Below the pieces are notes generated by a model. The model was given only the letters and a program-made list of their open reading frames with translations. It was not told the origin of the DNA and searched no databases. A stretch of DNA of 8,402 nt from Anaerolineales bacterium UBA1136 (GTDB taxonomy: Bacteria > Chloroflexota > Anaerolineae > Anaerolineales > UBA11657), in the NCBI GenBank assembly GCA_002311455.1, contig DCAJ01000009.1, forward strand, positions 2,256-10,657, in the 5' to 3' direction. This document shows, one piece after another, positions 1 to 6,415 of this stretch (position 1 is the stretch's first letter; each line of letters opens with the position of its first letter). The translations under genes and the position numbers were made by a program.

Positions 1-621
1 GTTGCTGGAGCCGATACTGTACTAATAGAAAATCCATCTAGATTCAGTGGTGCAATCTATCAAAGTCATCTTGATGGTATGTTGAGCAAATTGGGAAGCA
101 ATGGTCAAACTGCTGTTATTGATATTGGATTGAGCCCATGGTTGACTGCTGCTGATCAGGTAATGGAAATTGATTTACAAGATTCAGACAGGTCTGTTAT
201 AGCCGTGGGTGAGGTTTGGCCTGGTTTGGGCATAGAGCCTCAGGGCCTAGGTTTCATAGCTGCTCCGCTTGGGATTGCTGAAGAGATAGTAAAAATGAAG
301 CAGGTACTAAGTATATGTACAAGCACAGCTGCTCAGTATGCTGCCCTAGAGGTCAGCAGTCGCTGGTCGGATGATTTTGGCAAGGTACACAAGAATTTAC
401 AGGCATCTAGAGTAAAAATTGGTGATGCTATTGGTGAAATGGGGATAGAGTTGTTGGCTTCCAGCGTTAACTGCTTCATTACAGCAAAGGGAATCGACGA
501 ATCTCAGACAAATACGTTGTTGCAAAAATCAGGATCGGCACTAACTGGACACTATGAGAGTGGAAAAACATTTGGTGTTGATGATTCTGTACAGTTTGCA
601 ATTAACGCGAGCGCAGATTAG
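1..621 (+). CDS. Aminotransferase-like protein lacking the PLP lysine (5' end outside window)
   Basis: The reading frame is open from base 1, so the ATG at 79 is probably internal; 206 residues are visible. It resembles the C-terminal half of fold-type I aminotransferases. Visible residues 7-45 align almost without gaps to the NNP-to-ADD stretch of the aminotransferase encoded next door, with ENP at 10-12 near its NNP and VID (Asp41) at the pyridine-nitrogen Asp. A GLGF segment at residues 82-85 matches the RLGW strand that follows the active site. The Schiff-base lysine, expected about 34 residues after Asp41, is absent: there is no lysine at all between residues 42 and 97. The arginine of the G-x-R-x-G motif is replaced, and the C-terminal substrate arginine appears to be Gln (codon 592-594). 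Only about 8 residues follow that point, against about 25 in the neighbour. The frame is intact, which suggests a maintained pseudoenzyme or a diverged subunit rather than a decaying gene. The family call is from motif alignment by eye. Confidence 0.6.
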   Translation, partial: VAGADTVLIENPSRFSGAIYQSHLDGMLSKLGSNGQTAVIDIGLSPWLTAADQVMEIDLQDSDRSVIAVGEVWPGLGIEPQGLGFIAAPLGIAEEIVKMKQVLSICTSTAAQYAALEVSSRWSDDFGKVHKNLQASRVKIGDAIGEMGIELLASSVNCFITAKGIDESQTNTLLQKSGSALTGHYESGKTFGVDDSVQFAINASAD

Positions 622-706
622 ATGTTTTAGAACAATACAGATATTTATTAGATACTATAAATTACTTAGTAAAGCTCTCTGGTAGTCCAAGTTGATTACT
701 AGGTGC

Positions 707-713
707 AAAGGAG
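707..713 (+). promoter_or_regulatory. Ribosome binding site for the GTG-started aminotransferase
   Basis: AAAGGAG lies 9 bases before the GTG at 723. No in-frame ATG precedes it, so this site supports GTG as the start codon. Confidence 0.7.
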
Positions 714-722
714 ATACTGCCT

Positions 723-1892
723 GTGTCACGACAAGATAATAAGGATGCCAACAAAAAACTGACAGGTACCGCACTTTTTTATTCTCTAATAGCGAAAGCT
801 AGGGAATTGGATGCAATTGTTCTTGGTCGGGGTGATCCTGATTTCGATACTCCTGCAAATATTGTTGAGGCGGCTAATAGGGCAATGCAGAAGGACAATT
901 TGAAACCATCCCCAGTTGAAGGTCTTTTTGATTTGCGAAAGGCGATCAGTGATAGAGTGCAACGGATCAATGGCATTAATGTAGAGCCGGAGACGGGTGT
1001 AGTAGTTACTAACGGGGGTCAGGAAGCAATTATGCTGATGGTACTTGCTAGCATAGCTGCCGCTGGGGACGAAATGATAGTGCCTGAACCTAATTACAGC
1101 ACCTATAACGATGCTCTTGAGTTTGCTGGTGGCAAAAAAGCAGGTATACCCACTGTCTTGGAGCAAGACTTTGCAGTCGATCCAGACTTGGTGGAACAAG
1201 CTGTGTCTGATCGATCAGCAGCGCTACTTTTAGTGTCACCTAACAATCCTACGGCGGCAGTCATTCCTACTGAGACAATGCAAAAGCTAGTTGATATTGC
1301 TGAGAGGCATGACCTGATTGTACTTGCGGATGATATATACGATCAATTTATCTATGATGGAGGTGTACATTGCAGTCCTCAATCACTGCAGGCAGCGAAA
1401 GATCGTACCCTGACATTAAACGCATTTTCAAAGGCTTATGCTATGACAGGGTGGCGTCTTGGTTGGATCACCGGTCCGCCTGATTTGATGCAAAAAGTCA
1501 AAACAATTAAGGCATCAGTCTCTGGTCCAGCTAATGTTGTGGCTCAACATGCAGGTATAGAAGCACTCACTGGTCCACAAGATGCCCTAGAAGATATGAA
1601 GGCAAGATATGTACGTCGTCGCAAGGTGGTTTTAGAAGCATTTGATGCAATGGGACTAAAATATGGAATGCCGCAAGGTGGCCAATTCATTTTTGGTGAT
1701 GTTTCTCATCTTGGTATAGACAGCGTGGAATTGGCAGCAAGGATTTTGGAAGAGGAGCATGTGCTTATCTATCCGGGAGGTGCCTTTGCTCCTGAGTCTA
1801 AGTATTATGTGCGCGTAACTTTCTTACAGCCTGAGGCAAAGTTGAGGGAAGGTCTTGAACGTATGAGCAAGGCACTAAGTAGGATGTCTTGA
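723..1892 (+). CDS. PLP-dependent class I/II aminotransferase
   Basis: A 389-residue cytosolic enzyme of the AspC/PatA-like class I/II aminotransferases, which move an amino group between an amino acid and a 2-oxo acid; this length is normal for the family. The active-site residues are all present: the GDPDF substrate-loop motif (37-41), NGGQEA at 97-102 for phosphate binding, EPNY at 122-125, NNP at 174-176 (Asn175), Asp203 for the pyridine nitrogen, Tyr206, the Schiff-base Lys237 in the FSKAY motif, Arg245 in GWRLGW, and the carboxylate-binding Arg364 in YVRVTF. The start is GTG with a good ribosome binding site. It follows a related but lysine-less gene by 101 bases and precedes a D-2-hydroxyacid dehydrogenase by 78 bases, which fits sequential amino acid to 2-oxo acid to 2-hydroxy acid chemistry. 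Substrate specificity (aspartate, alanine, aromatic or other) cannot be decided from the motifs. Confidence 0.92.
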   Translation: MSRQDNKDANKKLTGTALFYSLIAKARELDAIVLGRGDPDFDTPANIVEAANRAMQKDNLKPSPVEGLFDLRKAISDRVQRINGINVEPETGVVVTNGGQEAIMLMVLASIAAAGDEMIVPEPNYSTYNDALEFAGGKKAGIPTVLEQDFAVDPDLVEQAVSDRSAALLLVSPNNPTAAVIPTETMQKLVDIAERHDLIVLADDIYDQFIYDGGVHCSPQSLQAAKDRTLTLNAFSKAYAMTGWRLGWITGPPDLMQKVKTIKASVSGPANVVAQHAGIEALTGPQDALEDMKARYVRRRKVVLEAFDAMGLKYGMPQGGQFIFGDVSHLGIDSVELAARILEEEHVLIYPGGAFAPESKYYVRVTFLQPEAKLREGLERMSKALSRMS

Positions 1893-1962
1893 TGATCTAT
1901 AAACTTTTTTGGATGTCACAAATCATAAATAAGCTGAATTACCTATTAACGTAAATAAGAGC

Positions 1963-1967
1963 GGAGG
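1963..1967 (+). promoter_or_regulatory. Closely spaced ribosome binding site of the dehydrogenase gene
   Basis: GGAGG lies only 3 bases before the ATG at 1971, shorter than the 7 to 9 bases at the other genes in this window. The translated N-terminus (KILIAD) begins right away like the first strand of the family, so the start is still preferred. Confidence 0.5.
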
Positions 1968-1970
1968 ATT

Positions 1971-2996
1971 ATGAGTCAGAAAATACTAATTGCAGATAGT
2001 GAGCATGCGCCGGCTTGTGATGAGTTGCAGGGTTATTTAGATGGATATGAGTTGATATGTCCAGCTACTAATGACGATTTTTCCGGCCTACTGTCAGCTG
2101 ATGTGGTCGGATTGATTGCTCAAGACCAGAAGATCGAGTCTGCTGTACTTAAAAAGCTTCCTAACTTGGAGTTAGCACTGAGTCTTGGTAGAAATCATAG
2201 TAACTTTGATACTGAAGCTGTGAAGAGTCAGGGAATCAAATTTGCTACCGTGTGGCGTAAAGGTCCCAATTGTGTTGCTGAGCTTGCAATAACGCTCATT
2301 TTATCTATGAGCAAGGATTTGCTGGTTTCACATGATAGTGTGGCTAATGGAGCATATCGATACAGAGGACTGCAACCAATCCAGAGTGAGCAATGGAAAA
2401 TGGCGTTTCACTGGATGAAGAATGAAAATGTACATGCAGTCCATGGCAAACGGTTGGGGATTGTAGGCTTAGGAGAAATTGGATATGAGCTTGCTATTCG
2501 TGCCAGTGTCATGGGTATGGGGGTCTCGTACTATAAACGCACTCGTTTACCTGAAGATTTGGAGCAGGTTGTCCCATTAGAGTTTATGGGTCTTAACGAT
2601 ATGTTAGCTAGTTCTGATTACATATGTCTTGCAGTTCCTCATACTCCTAATACTGAAAAGATGATTGGTGCCGCTGAATTTGAAGTAATGAATGACGATG
2701 CTATTCTAATCAATATATGTCGCGGTGGTGTGGTTGATGAAAATGCCATGATTAATGCACTTTTGCAAGGTCAGATCAAAGGTGCAGGTCTTGATGTGTT
2801 TGATTATGAACCTTTACCGACTGACAGTCCCCTAGCAACGCTACATAATGTTATCTTGACACCCCATATTGGTGGAGGAACAGGTACCACTAGGACTGGA
2901 GAAATTAAAATGTCTATTGACGAATTTTCGTGTATAATTGGGGGGTCATCTCCTAGATGGCCAGCCAAAGTAGAAAGTTTAATTAGTGGGTATTAG
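1971..2996 (+). CDS. D-isomer-specific 2-hydroxyacid dehydrogenase
   Basis: A 341-residue NAD(P)-dependent oxidoreductase that interconverts 2-oxo acids and D-2-hydroxy acids (the glyoxylate/hydroxypyruvate reductase, phosphoglycerate dehydrogenase and lactate dehydrogenase group). The Rossmann motif GLGEIG is at 166-171. The catalytic triad is complete: Arg251 in ICRGGVVDE, Glu280 in DVFDYEPLP and His299 in LTPHIGG. At the end of the second Rossmann strand, where NAD-specific members usually carry Asp, the sequence reads YYKRTR (187-192). The basic residues there hint at NADP(H) or at a glyoxylate-reductase-like site. The stretch between VAELA (102-106) and the Rossmann motif is about 15 residues longer than I expect for the family, with the extra sequence near 131-150. 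It sits between the aminotransferase and the transporter-binding protein, so it may reduce the 2-oxo acid made by the former. The exact substrate is unknown. Confidence 0.9.
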   Translation: MSQKILIADSEHAPACDELQGYLDGYELICPATNDDFSGLLSADVVGLIAQDQKIESAVLKKLPNLELALSLGRNHSNFDTEAVKSQGIKFATVWRKGPNCVAELAITLILSMSKDLLVSHDSVANGAYRYRGLQPIQSEQWKMAFHWMKNENVHAVHGKRLGIVGLGEIGYELAIRASVMGMGVSYYKRTRLPEDLEQVVPLEFMGLNDMLASSDYICLAVPHTPNTEKMIGAAEFEVMNDDAILINICRGGVVDENAMINALLQGQIKGAGLDVFDYEPLPTDSPLATLHNVILTPHIGGGTGTTRTGEIKMSIDEFSCIIGGSSPRWPAKVESLISGY

Positions 2997-3032
2997 GTGT
3001 CAAAAACTAGAAGGTAAACAAGGAGAAACAAT

Positions 3033-4412
3033 ATGAATTTAAGAAAAAGGTTTCGTGCCACACCCAAATTGCTACTGTACTTGTTGGTAGTAGGTGGTGT
3101 GTTGCTAGCCTCATGCTCACCTCAAATTGTTGAGGTTGAGAAGGAAATTGTTGTAACTCAGATTGTTAAAGAAGAAGTCATAGTTGAGAAGGAAGTTAAA
3201 GTTGAAGTGATTAAAGAAGTTATAGTTAAGGAAGTTGAGTACGTGGATGTAGAAGTCCAGGCAGAGGCGGAACCACGGGCACCAGTGACTTTCGTTTATG
3301 CGCATAATGGACCTATCAGAACCATGGATGCTCCAGTGACCTGGTACGGTTCTACGCATTGGCTTACCAATACCTTGTATGAATGTCTGATCTGGAGAAA
3401 TGCTGACCTTTCTGGTTATCATGGTCAGGCAGCCGAGAGCTGGGAAGCACTAGATGACACTACGTGGCGGTTCCATTTGCGCCCTGGTATCACATTTCAC
3501 AATGGTGAACCATTGGACGCTGAAGCAGTAAAATGGAATCTTGATCGCGTAATGACTAGAGAAGATTTTCTAGTTCACCCGCAATGGGCGTTTATCAGCG
3601 AAGTTAAAATAGTTGATGATGTAACAGTTGACGTTATAACAGGTGCTCCTGAAGCTTACTTTGAGTATGTGGTTAGTTACAATGGATGTGAGTTATTGCC
3701 CCCAGATTATATGGCAGAAGTTGGTGAAGAAGAGTTTGCCAAGACCCCGGTTGGTTCGGGTCCATATAAGTTGGTAGAATTCACTGATAGTGATAAATAC
3801 AGGTTTGAAGCGTGGGATGATTATCATTCCGGTCGTCCAGATGTTGATACAATCATCTATCAGGTTATTCCAGATAGTGCTACACAGGTTCAAGCTATGA
3901 TAACTGGTGACGTAGACATGATGGCTAAGGTGCCGGAGCCTGATAGAATTATGCTGGCTTCTACTCCTGGTGTAGGTCTACTTCTAGCTCCAATGAACAG
4001 AATGCATCACCTGTATCTAAGGGCAGACACTGAACCTGGTGCTATGGCTGAAACTTTCCCAGATTACCAGCTTGCTACACTTGACCCGCTAGTACGTAAG
4101 GCAATACATCACGCACTAGATCGTACTACGTTGGCTGCAGTACAAGGTGCATCAGTACCGAACTTGGTGCGTATCTGCGCCGGTTATCCTGAAGGCTATG
4201 CCGACAAGTACTATGGTACAGCAGCAGCTGATGCGGTGTTTGATCAGGAATTAGCCAAACAATATCTTGTCGACGCTGGATATGATCCAGATGGTGGCAA
4301 CAAGCCTACGGTTCACTTCTCTAGCTTGACTAATCAATATGGTAACGAGAAGGAAGTTGCAGGAAGTGAAGAAGGTTTGATGGTAAAAGTATATATCTTG
4401 TTTAATTGGTGA
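3033..4412 (+). CDS. Truncated ABC transporter substrate-binding lipoprotein, family 5
   Basis: An extracytoplasmic binding protein of the dipeptide/oligopeptide/nickel type (SBP family 5). It starts at an ATG 7 bases after AAGGAG (3020-3025). Residues 1-28 form a lipoprotein signal: basic MNLRKRFR, a hydrophobic core, then the lipobox LASC with Cys28. Residues 31-76 are a Val/Glu/Lys linker. The family signature WRFHLRPGITFHNG lies at 145-158, PVGSGPYK at 239-246, and a DPLVRKAIHHALDR segment follows in the second lobe. The protein ends after 459 residues, while members usually run well beyond 500. The last family-like stretch is VHFSSLTNQYGNEKEVA (ending near residue 443); the remaining tail, SEEGLMVKVYILFNW, looks unrelated. 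The other two frames close at 4367 and 4378, so one frameshift would not restore the missing part. No permease or ATPase gene follows. Ligand binding may be impaired or the protein non-functional. Confidence 0.85.
   Translation: MNLRKRFRATPKLLLYLLVVGGVLLASCSPQIVEVEKEIVVTQIVKEEVIVEKEVKVEVIKEVIVKEVEYVDVEVQAEAEPRAPVTFVYAHNGPIRTMDAPVTWYGSTHWLTNTLYECLIWRNADLSGYHGQAAESWEALDDTTWRFHLRPGITFHNGEPLDAEAVKWNLDRVMTREDFLVHPQWAFISEVKIVDDVTVDVITGAPEAYFEYVVSYNGCELLPPDYMAEVGEEEFAKTPVGSGPYKLVEFTDSDKYRFEAWDDYHSGRPDVDTIIYQVIPDSATQVQAMITGDVDMMAKVPEPDRIMLASTPGVGLLLAPMNRMHHLYLRADTEPGAMAETFPDYQLATLDPLVRKAIHHALDRTTLAAVQGASVPNLVRICAGYPEGYADKYYGTAAADAVFDQELAKQYLVDAGYDPDGGNKPTVHFSSLTNQYGNEKEVAGSEEGLMVKVYILFNW
3123..3260 (+). 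repeat. Imperfect repeats encoding a Val/Glu/Lys-rich linker
   Basis: This stretch codes residues 31-76 of the binding protein, an alternating V/E/K/I pattern with units such as VEKE and VIKEV. The 12-base string GTTGAGAAGGAA occurs exactly at 3135-3146 and again at 3183-3194, 48 bases apart (16 codons); the rest is degenerate. In the mature lipoprotein it would be a charged spacer between the lipid anchor at Cys28 and the folded binding domain starting near residue 84. I associate this kind of linker with Chloroflexota lipoproteins. Confidence 0.75.
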
Positions 4413-4460
4413 GTAATTGGCAAACCAATCTAGTGTCGTGTAAGCCAATGACCGAATAAT

Positions 4461-4468
4461 AAAGGAGG
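4461..4468 (+). promoter_or_regulatory. Strong ribosome binding site of the RidA gene
   Basis: AAAGGAGG, the best match to the anti-Shine-Dalgarno sequence in the window, ends 8 bases before the ATG at 4477. It fixes that start and suggests efficient translation of RidA. Confidence 0.75.
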
Positions 4469-4476
4469 CATTTTCA

Positions 4477-4827
4477 ATGGCTAAGGAAGTTGTACCAGGT
4501 AATCCCGGGGCACCATTTGCAAAAGCAATAAAAATAAACGGTTTGATGTTTACATCCGGTAATTGCGCTGCAGGAGATGGTATTCAGGCACAAACCAGGC
4601 AGGTCTTGTCTAATCTAGAAGAGATACTGCAAGCTGAGGATACTTCATTGAAAGATGTAGTCAAAGCTACAGTTTACTTGACTAATATGGCAGATTTTAG
4701 CGGCATGAATGAGACATACGTCGAGATTTTTGGTGATGATCGTCCAGCACGTACTACTGTAGGAGTTAAGGAATTGGCACGTGATGACTTTCTGATTGAA
4801 ATTGATCTAGTTGTTGCGCTTGGATAG
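4477..4827 (+). CDS. RidA/YjgF-family enamine/imine deaminase
   Basis: A 116-residue protein of the RidA (YjgF/YER057c/UK114) family, small cytosolic trimers that hydrolyse reactive enamines and imines such as 2-aminoacrylate released by PLP enzymes. Seen in the sequence: GLMFTSGN at 22-29 (the family usually has SGQ), the central helix and strand around VVKATVYLTNMADF, the diagnostic RPART with Arg92 matching the carboxylate-binding Arg105 of E. coli RidA, and IEID with Glu108 matching its Glu120. It is about 10 residues shorter than typical members, and the missing part seems to be the loop just after SGN. The usual tyrosine in PYSQA is Phe14 here (PFAKA). Its place among an aminotransferase and amide hydrolases fits imine clearance in amino-acid breakdown. 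It could belong to one of the RidA-like subfamilies specialised for a pathway-specific imine. Confidence 0.9.
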   Translation: MAKEVVPGNPGAPFAKAIKINGLMFTSGNCAAGDGIQAQTRQVLSNLEEILQAEDTSLKDVVKATVYLTNMADFSGMNETYVEIFGDDRPARTTVGVKELARDDFLIEIDLVVALG

Positions 4828-4876
4828 TAAACTGGCTGTTTGAGGATCTAGTGTTAAGTACCAAGGGAGTAATACA

Positions 4877-6331
4877 ATGAGTAATCGAGAGCAAGTACGT
4901 AATGTGATAAAGAATTCTAAAGAAAAGCATTTAGCGCGAGTCAGGCAATATATGGCACAGCCTAGTGTTAGTAGGGAAGATGAGGCTGGCGTAAAGGCTT
5001 GCGCCGAATTACTAAAAGGATATTTCTTAGAGATTGGCTGTCAGGAAGCGGAAGTTGCTGAAACGCCGCGCCTTCCATCTGTCTGGGCACATTATGATGC
5101 CGGTGCCCCCAAAACTTTGGCAGTCTACGGATATTTTGATACCAACCTTGTTGGCCCAGGTTGGACACATGATCCTTATGATGCTGTCGTGGCTGAACAT
5201 AAGCCGTTTAAGGAAGTTGTCTATGGTTGTGGTTCGGGTTCTAAGGGTGGTTTCGCAGCATTCTTAAATGCCCTTGAATCAATCATTGAGGTTGAAGGAA
5301 CACTTCCACTTAATCTAATGTTCCTGATCGAAGGAGAAGAATTTCTCGGTAGTGGCAATATACCTATACTTATAGAGCGCTATAGAGATAAACTGGAGAC
5401 GGCTGATGGCTTAATTTGGAATGGCCCGGCTCAGAATGCTTCAGGGGAAGTATCTCTATCATTAGGAAATAAAGGCTGTTTGCATATTGAGCTTCAGTGT
5501 ACTGGCGATCGTTGGGGACGCGGTCCTCAGGGTGGCACTACGCATTCATCTACTATGGGTGTAGTAGACCATCCAGTGTGGAGGCTTGTGCATGCCTTGA
5601 GTACTCTTTATGATCCAGAAACCAACAAAGTATTAGTAGAGGGGTTTTATGATGATCTCAGAGAGCCTAATGAAGACGAGCTACGACTAGTGGATGAAAT
5701 TATAGCTCGGTTTGCGGGTCAGGAAGCAAGTGCTAGAGCTTTGGTTGGTAATCCTGAAAGGATCAAAGTCTTTAGGGATGATTTTGAAGGACGAGATGCA
5801 TTTATGAGCTACTGTTTCCAACCAACAATGAACATCAATGGTCTAAGGGGAGGTTTCACTGGGCCCGGAACTAAACTATGGACTTTGCCCAATGAGGCTT
5901 ACTGCACTATTGATCACCGTATACCACCAGATTTGGATCCGGATGACTTGAGTGAAAAAATCAGAGCTCATTTAGATGCACATGGATATGATGATATTGG
6001 TATAGAGGTGTTGATGAATGTGACATCTTCTTCACTTAGTATTCAGGATCCATTGGCAAAAGCTGGCATAAGAGTGTTAGAGGACTGGGGTATTGAGCCC
6101 GTGATTTGGCCCCGAAAAGGAGCCAGTGGTCCGCCAGGATATTTCAGCACATTATTGGGCCTCAATGTGTTAAGTTCTACTGGTATAGGACACGCATCAG
6201 GTCACGGTTCTGCTGATGAGTTTTTGGTAATAGATGCAGGCGATAGTAAAGTAGGTGGTTTGGTAGAGTTAGAACAATCGTATGTCGATCTTCTGTATAG
6301 TTATGCTAACTATCCTAATGATTATAAATGA
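4877..6331 (+). CDS. M20-family metallopeptidase homologue with altered metal site
   Basis: A 484-residue protein of the M20 peptidase/deacylase family (carboxypeptidase G2, ArgE, DapE, Xaa-His dipeptidases), with normal length. The start follows GGGAG (4865-4869) by 7 bases. The fold markers are clear: the lid-domain His223 in TTHSS with the following HPVWRLVHAL segment, the family stretch NINGLRGGFTGPG, and a final GHGSADEF with His443. The catalytic/ligand pair Glu154-Glu155 in EGEEF is also kept. However, the first metal ligand, normally His in GHxD, is Tyr86 (GYFD). The bridging Asp normally in a DDKG motif is lost (GSGSKG, 119-124). The Asp expected near 182 appears to be Asn182 (IWNGP). 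Asp88 is retained. With three of five usual ligands changed, ordinary two-zinc catalysis is doubtful; it may use one metal, have another activity, or only bind substrate. It is followed closely by an amidohydrolase with an intact site. No signal peptide is seen. Confidence 0.85.
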   Translation: MSNREQVRNVIKNSKEKHLARVRQYMAQPSVSREDEAGVKACAELLKGYFLEIGCQEAEVAETPRLPSVWAHYDAGAPKTLAVYGYFDTNLVGPGWTHDPYDAVVAEHKPFKEVVYGCGSGSKGGFAAFLNALESIIEVEGTLPLNLMFLIEGEEFLGSGNIPILIERYRDKLETADGLIWNGPAQNASGEVSLSLGNKGCLHIELQCTGDRWGRGPQGGTTHSSTMGVVDHPVWRLVHALSTLYDPETNKVLVEGFYDDLREPNEDELRLVDEIIARFAGQEASARALVGNPERIKVFRDDFEGRDAFMSYCFQPTMNINGLRGGFTGPGTKLWTLPNEAYCTIDHRIPPDLDPDDLSEKIRAHLDAHGYDDIGIEVLMNVTSSSLSIQDPLAKAGIRVLEDWGIEPVIWPRKGASGPPGYFSTLLGLNVLSSTGIGHASGHGSADEFLVIDAGDSKVGGLVELEQSYVDLLYSYANYPNDYK

Positions 6332-6332
6332 G

Positions 6333-6373
6333 CAATCATACACCTGGTTGACAATGATTGTATTGTAGTTTTT
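6333..6373 (+). terminator. Weak terminator-like hairpin between the M20 and amidohydrolase genes
   Basis: CAATCAT (6333-6339) pairs perfectly with ATGATTG (6354-6360) around a 14-base loop. A run of five T (6369-6373) follows 8 bases later. The stem is short and AT-rich and the T run is not adjacent, so this is at best a weak terminator or an mRNA processing or pausing element. Confidence 0.25.
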
Positions 6374-6415
6374 GACTTGATGTACTAGTAAAATACTTTT
6401 TGTGAGGTTACTATC

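Noticed and set aside
79..81. ATG at 79 as the true start of the first gene
   Set aside because: The frame is open back to base 1, the upstream codons align with the aminotransferase fold, and no ribosome binding site precedes this ATG.
622..722. TATAAA at 656-661 as a promoter for the aminotransferase gene
   Set aside because: No -35-like hexamer lies 16 to 18 bases upstream, and such AT-rich strings are common in this window.
786..1199. Reverse-strand open frame of 137 codons inside the aminotransferase gene
   Set aside because: It is antisense to a well-supported enzyme, its Cys/His/Tyr-rich composition is typical of shadow frames, and no start signal precedes it.
3117..3422. Reverse-strand open frame opposite the binding-protein linker, rich in Asn and Phe
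   Set aside because: It is the antisense shadow of the GAA/GTT-rich linker repeats and has no ribosome binding site or family resemblance.
4405..4429. Inverted repeat ATTGG-caaa-CCAAT after the binding-protein stop, as a terminator
   Set aside because: The stem is only 5 base pairs and no T run follows.
4428..4854. Nine-base direct repeat ATCTAGTGT at 4428-4436 and 4846-4854 flanking the RidA gene, as an insertion footprint
   Set aside because: Nine bases are too few in an AT-rich window, there are no terminal inverted repeats or mobility genes, and RidA's codon use looks like its neighbours'.
5034..5267. Forward-strand open frame inside the M20 gene
   Set aside because: It overlaps a clearly coding frame with strong family motifs, and its own translation has no recognisable features.
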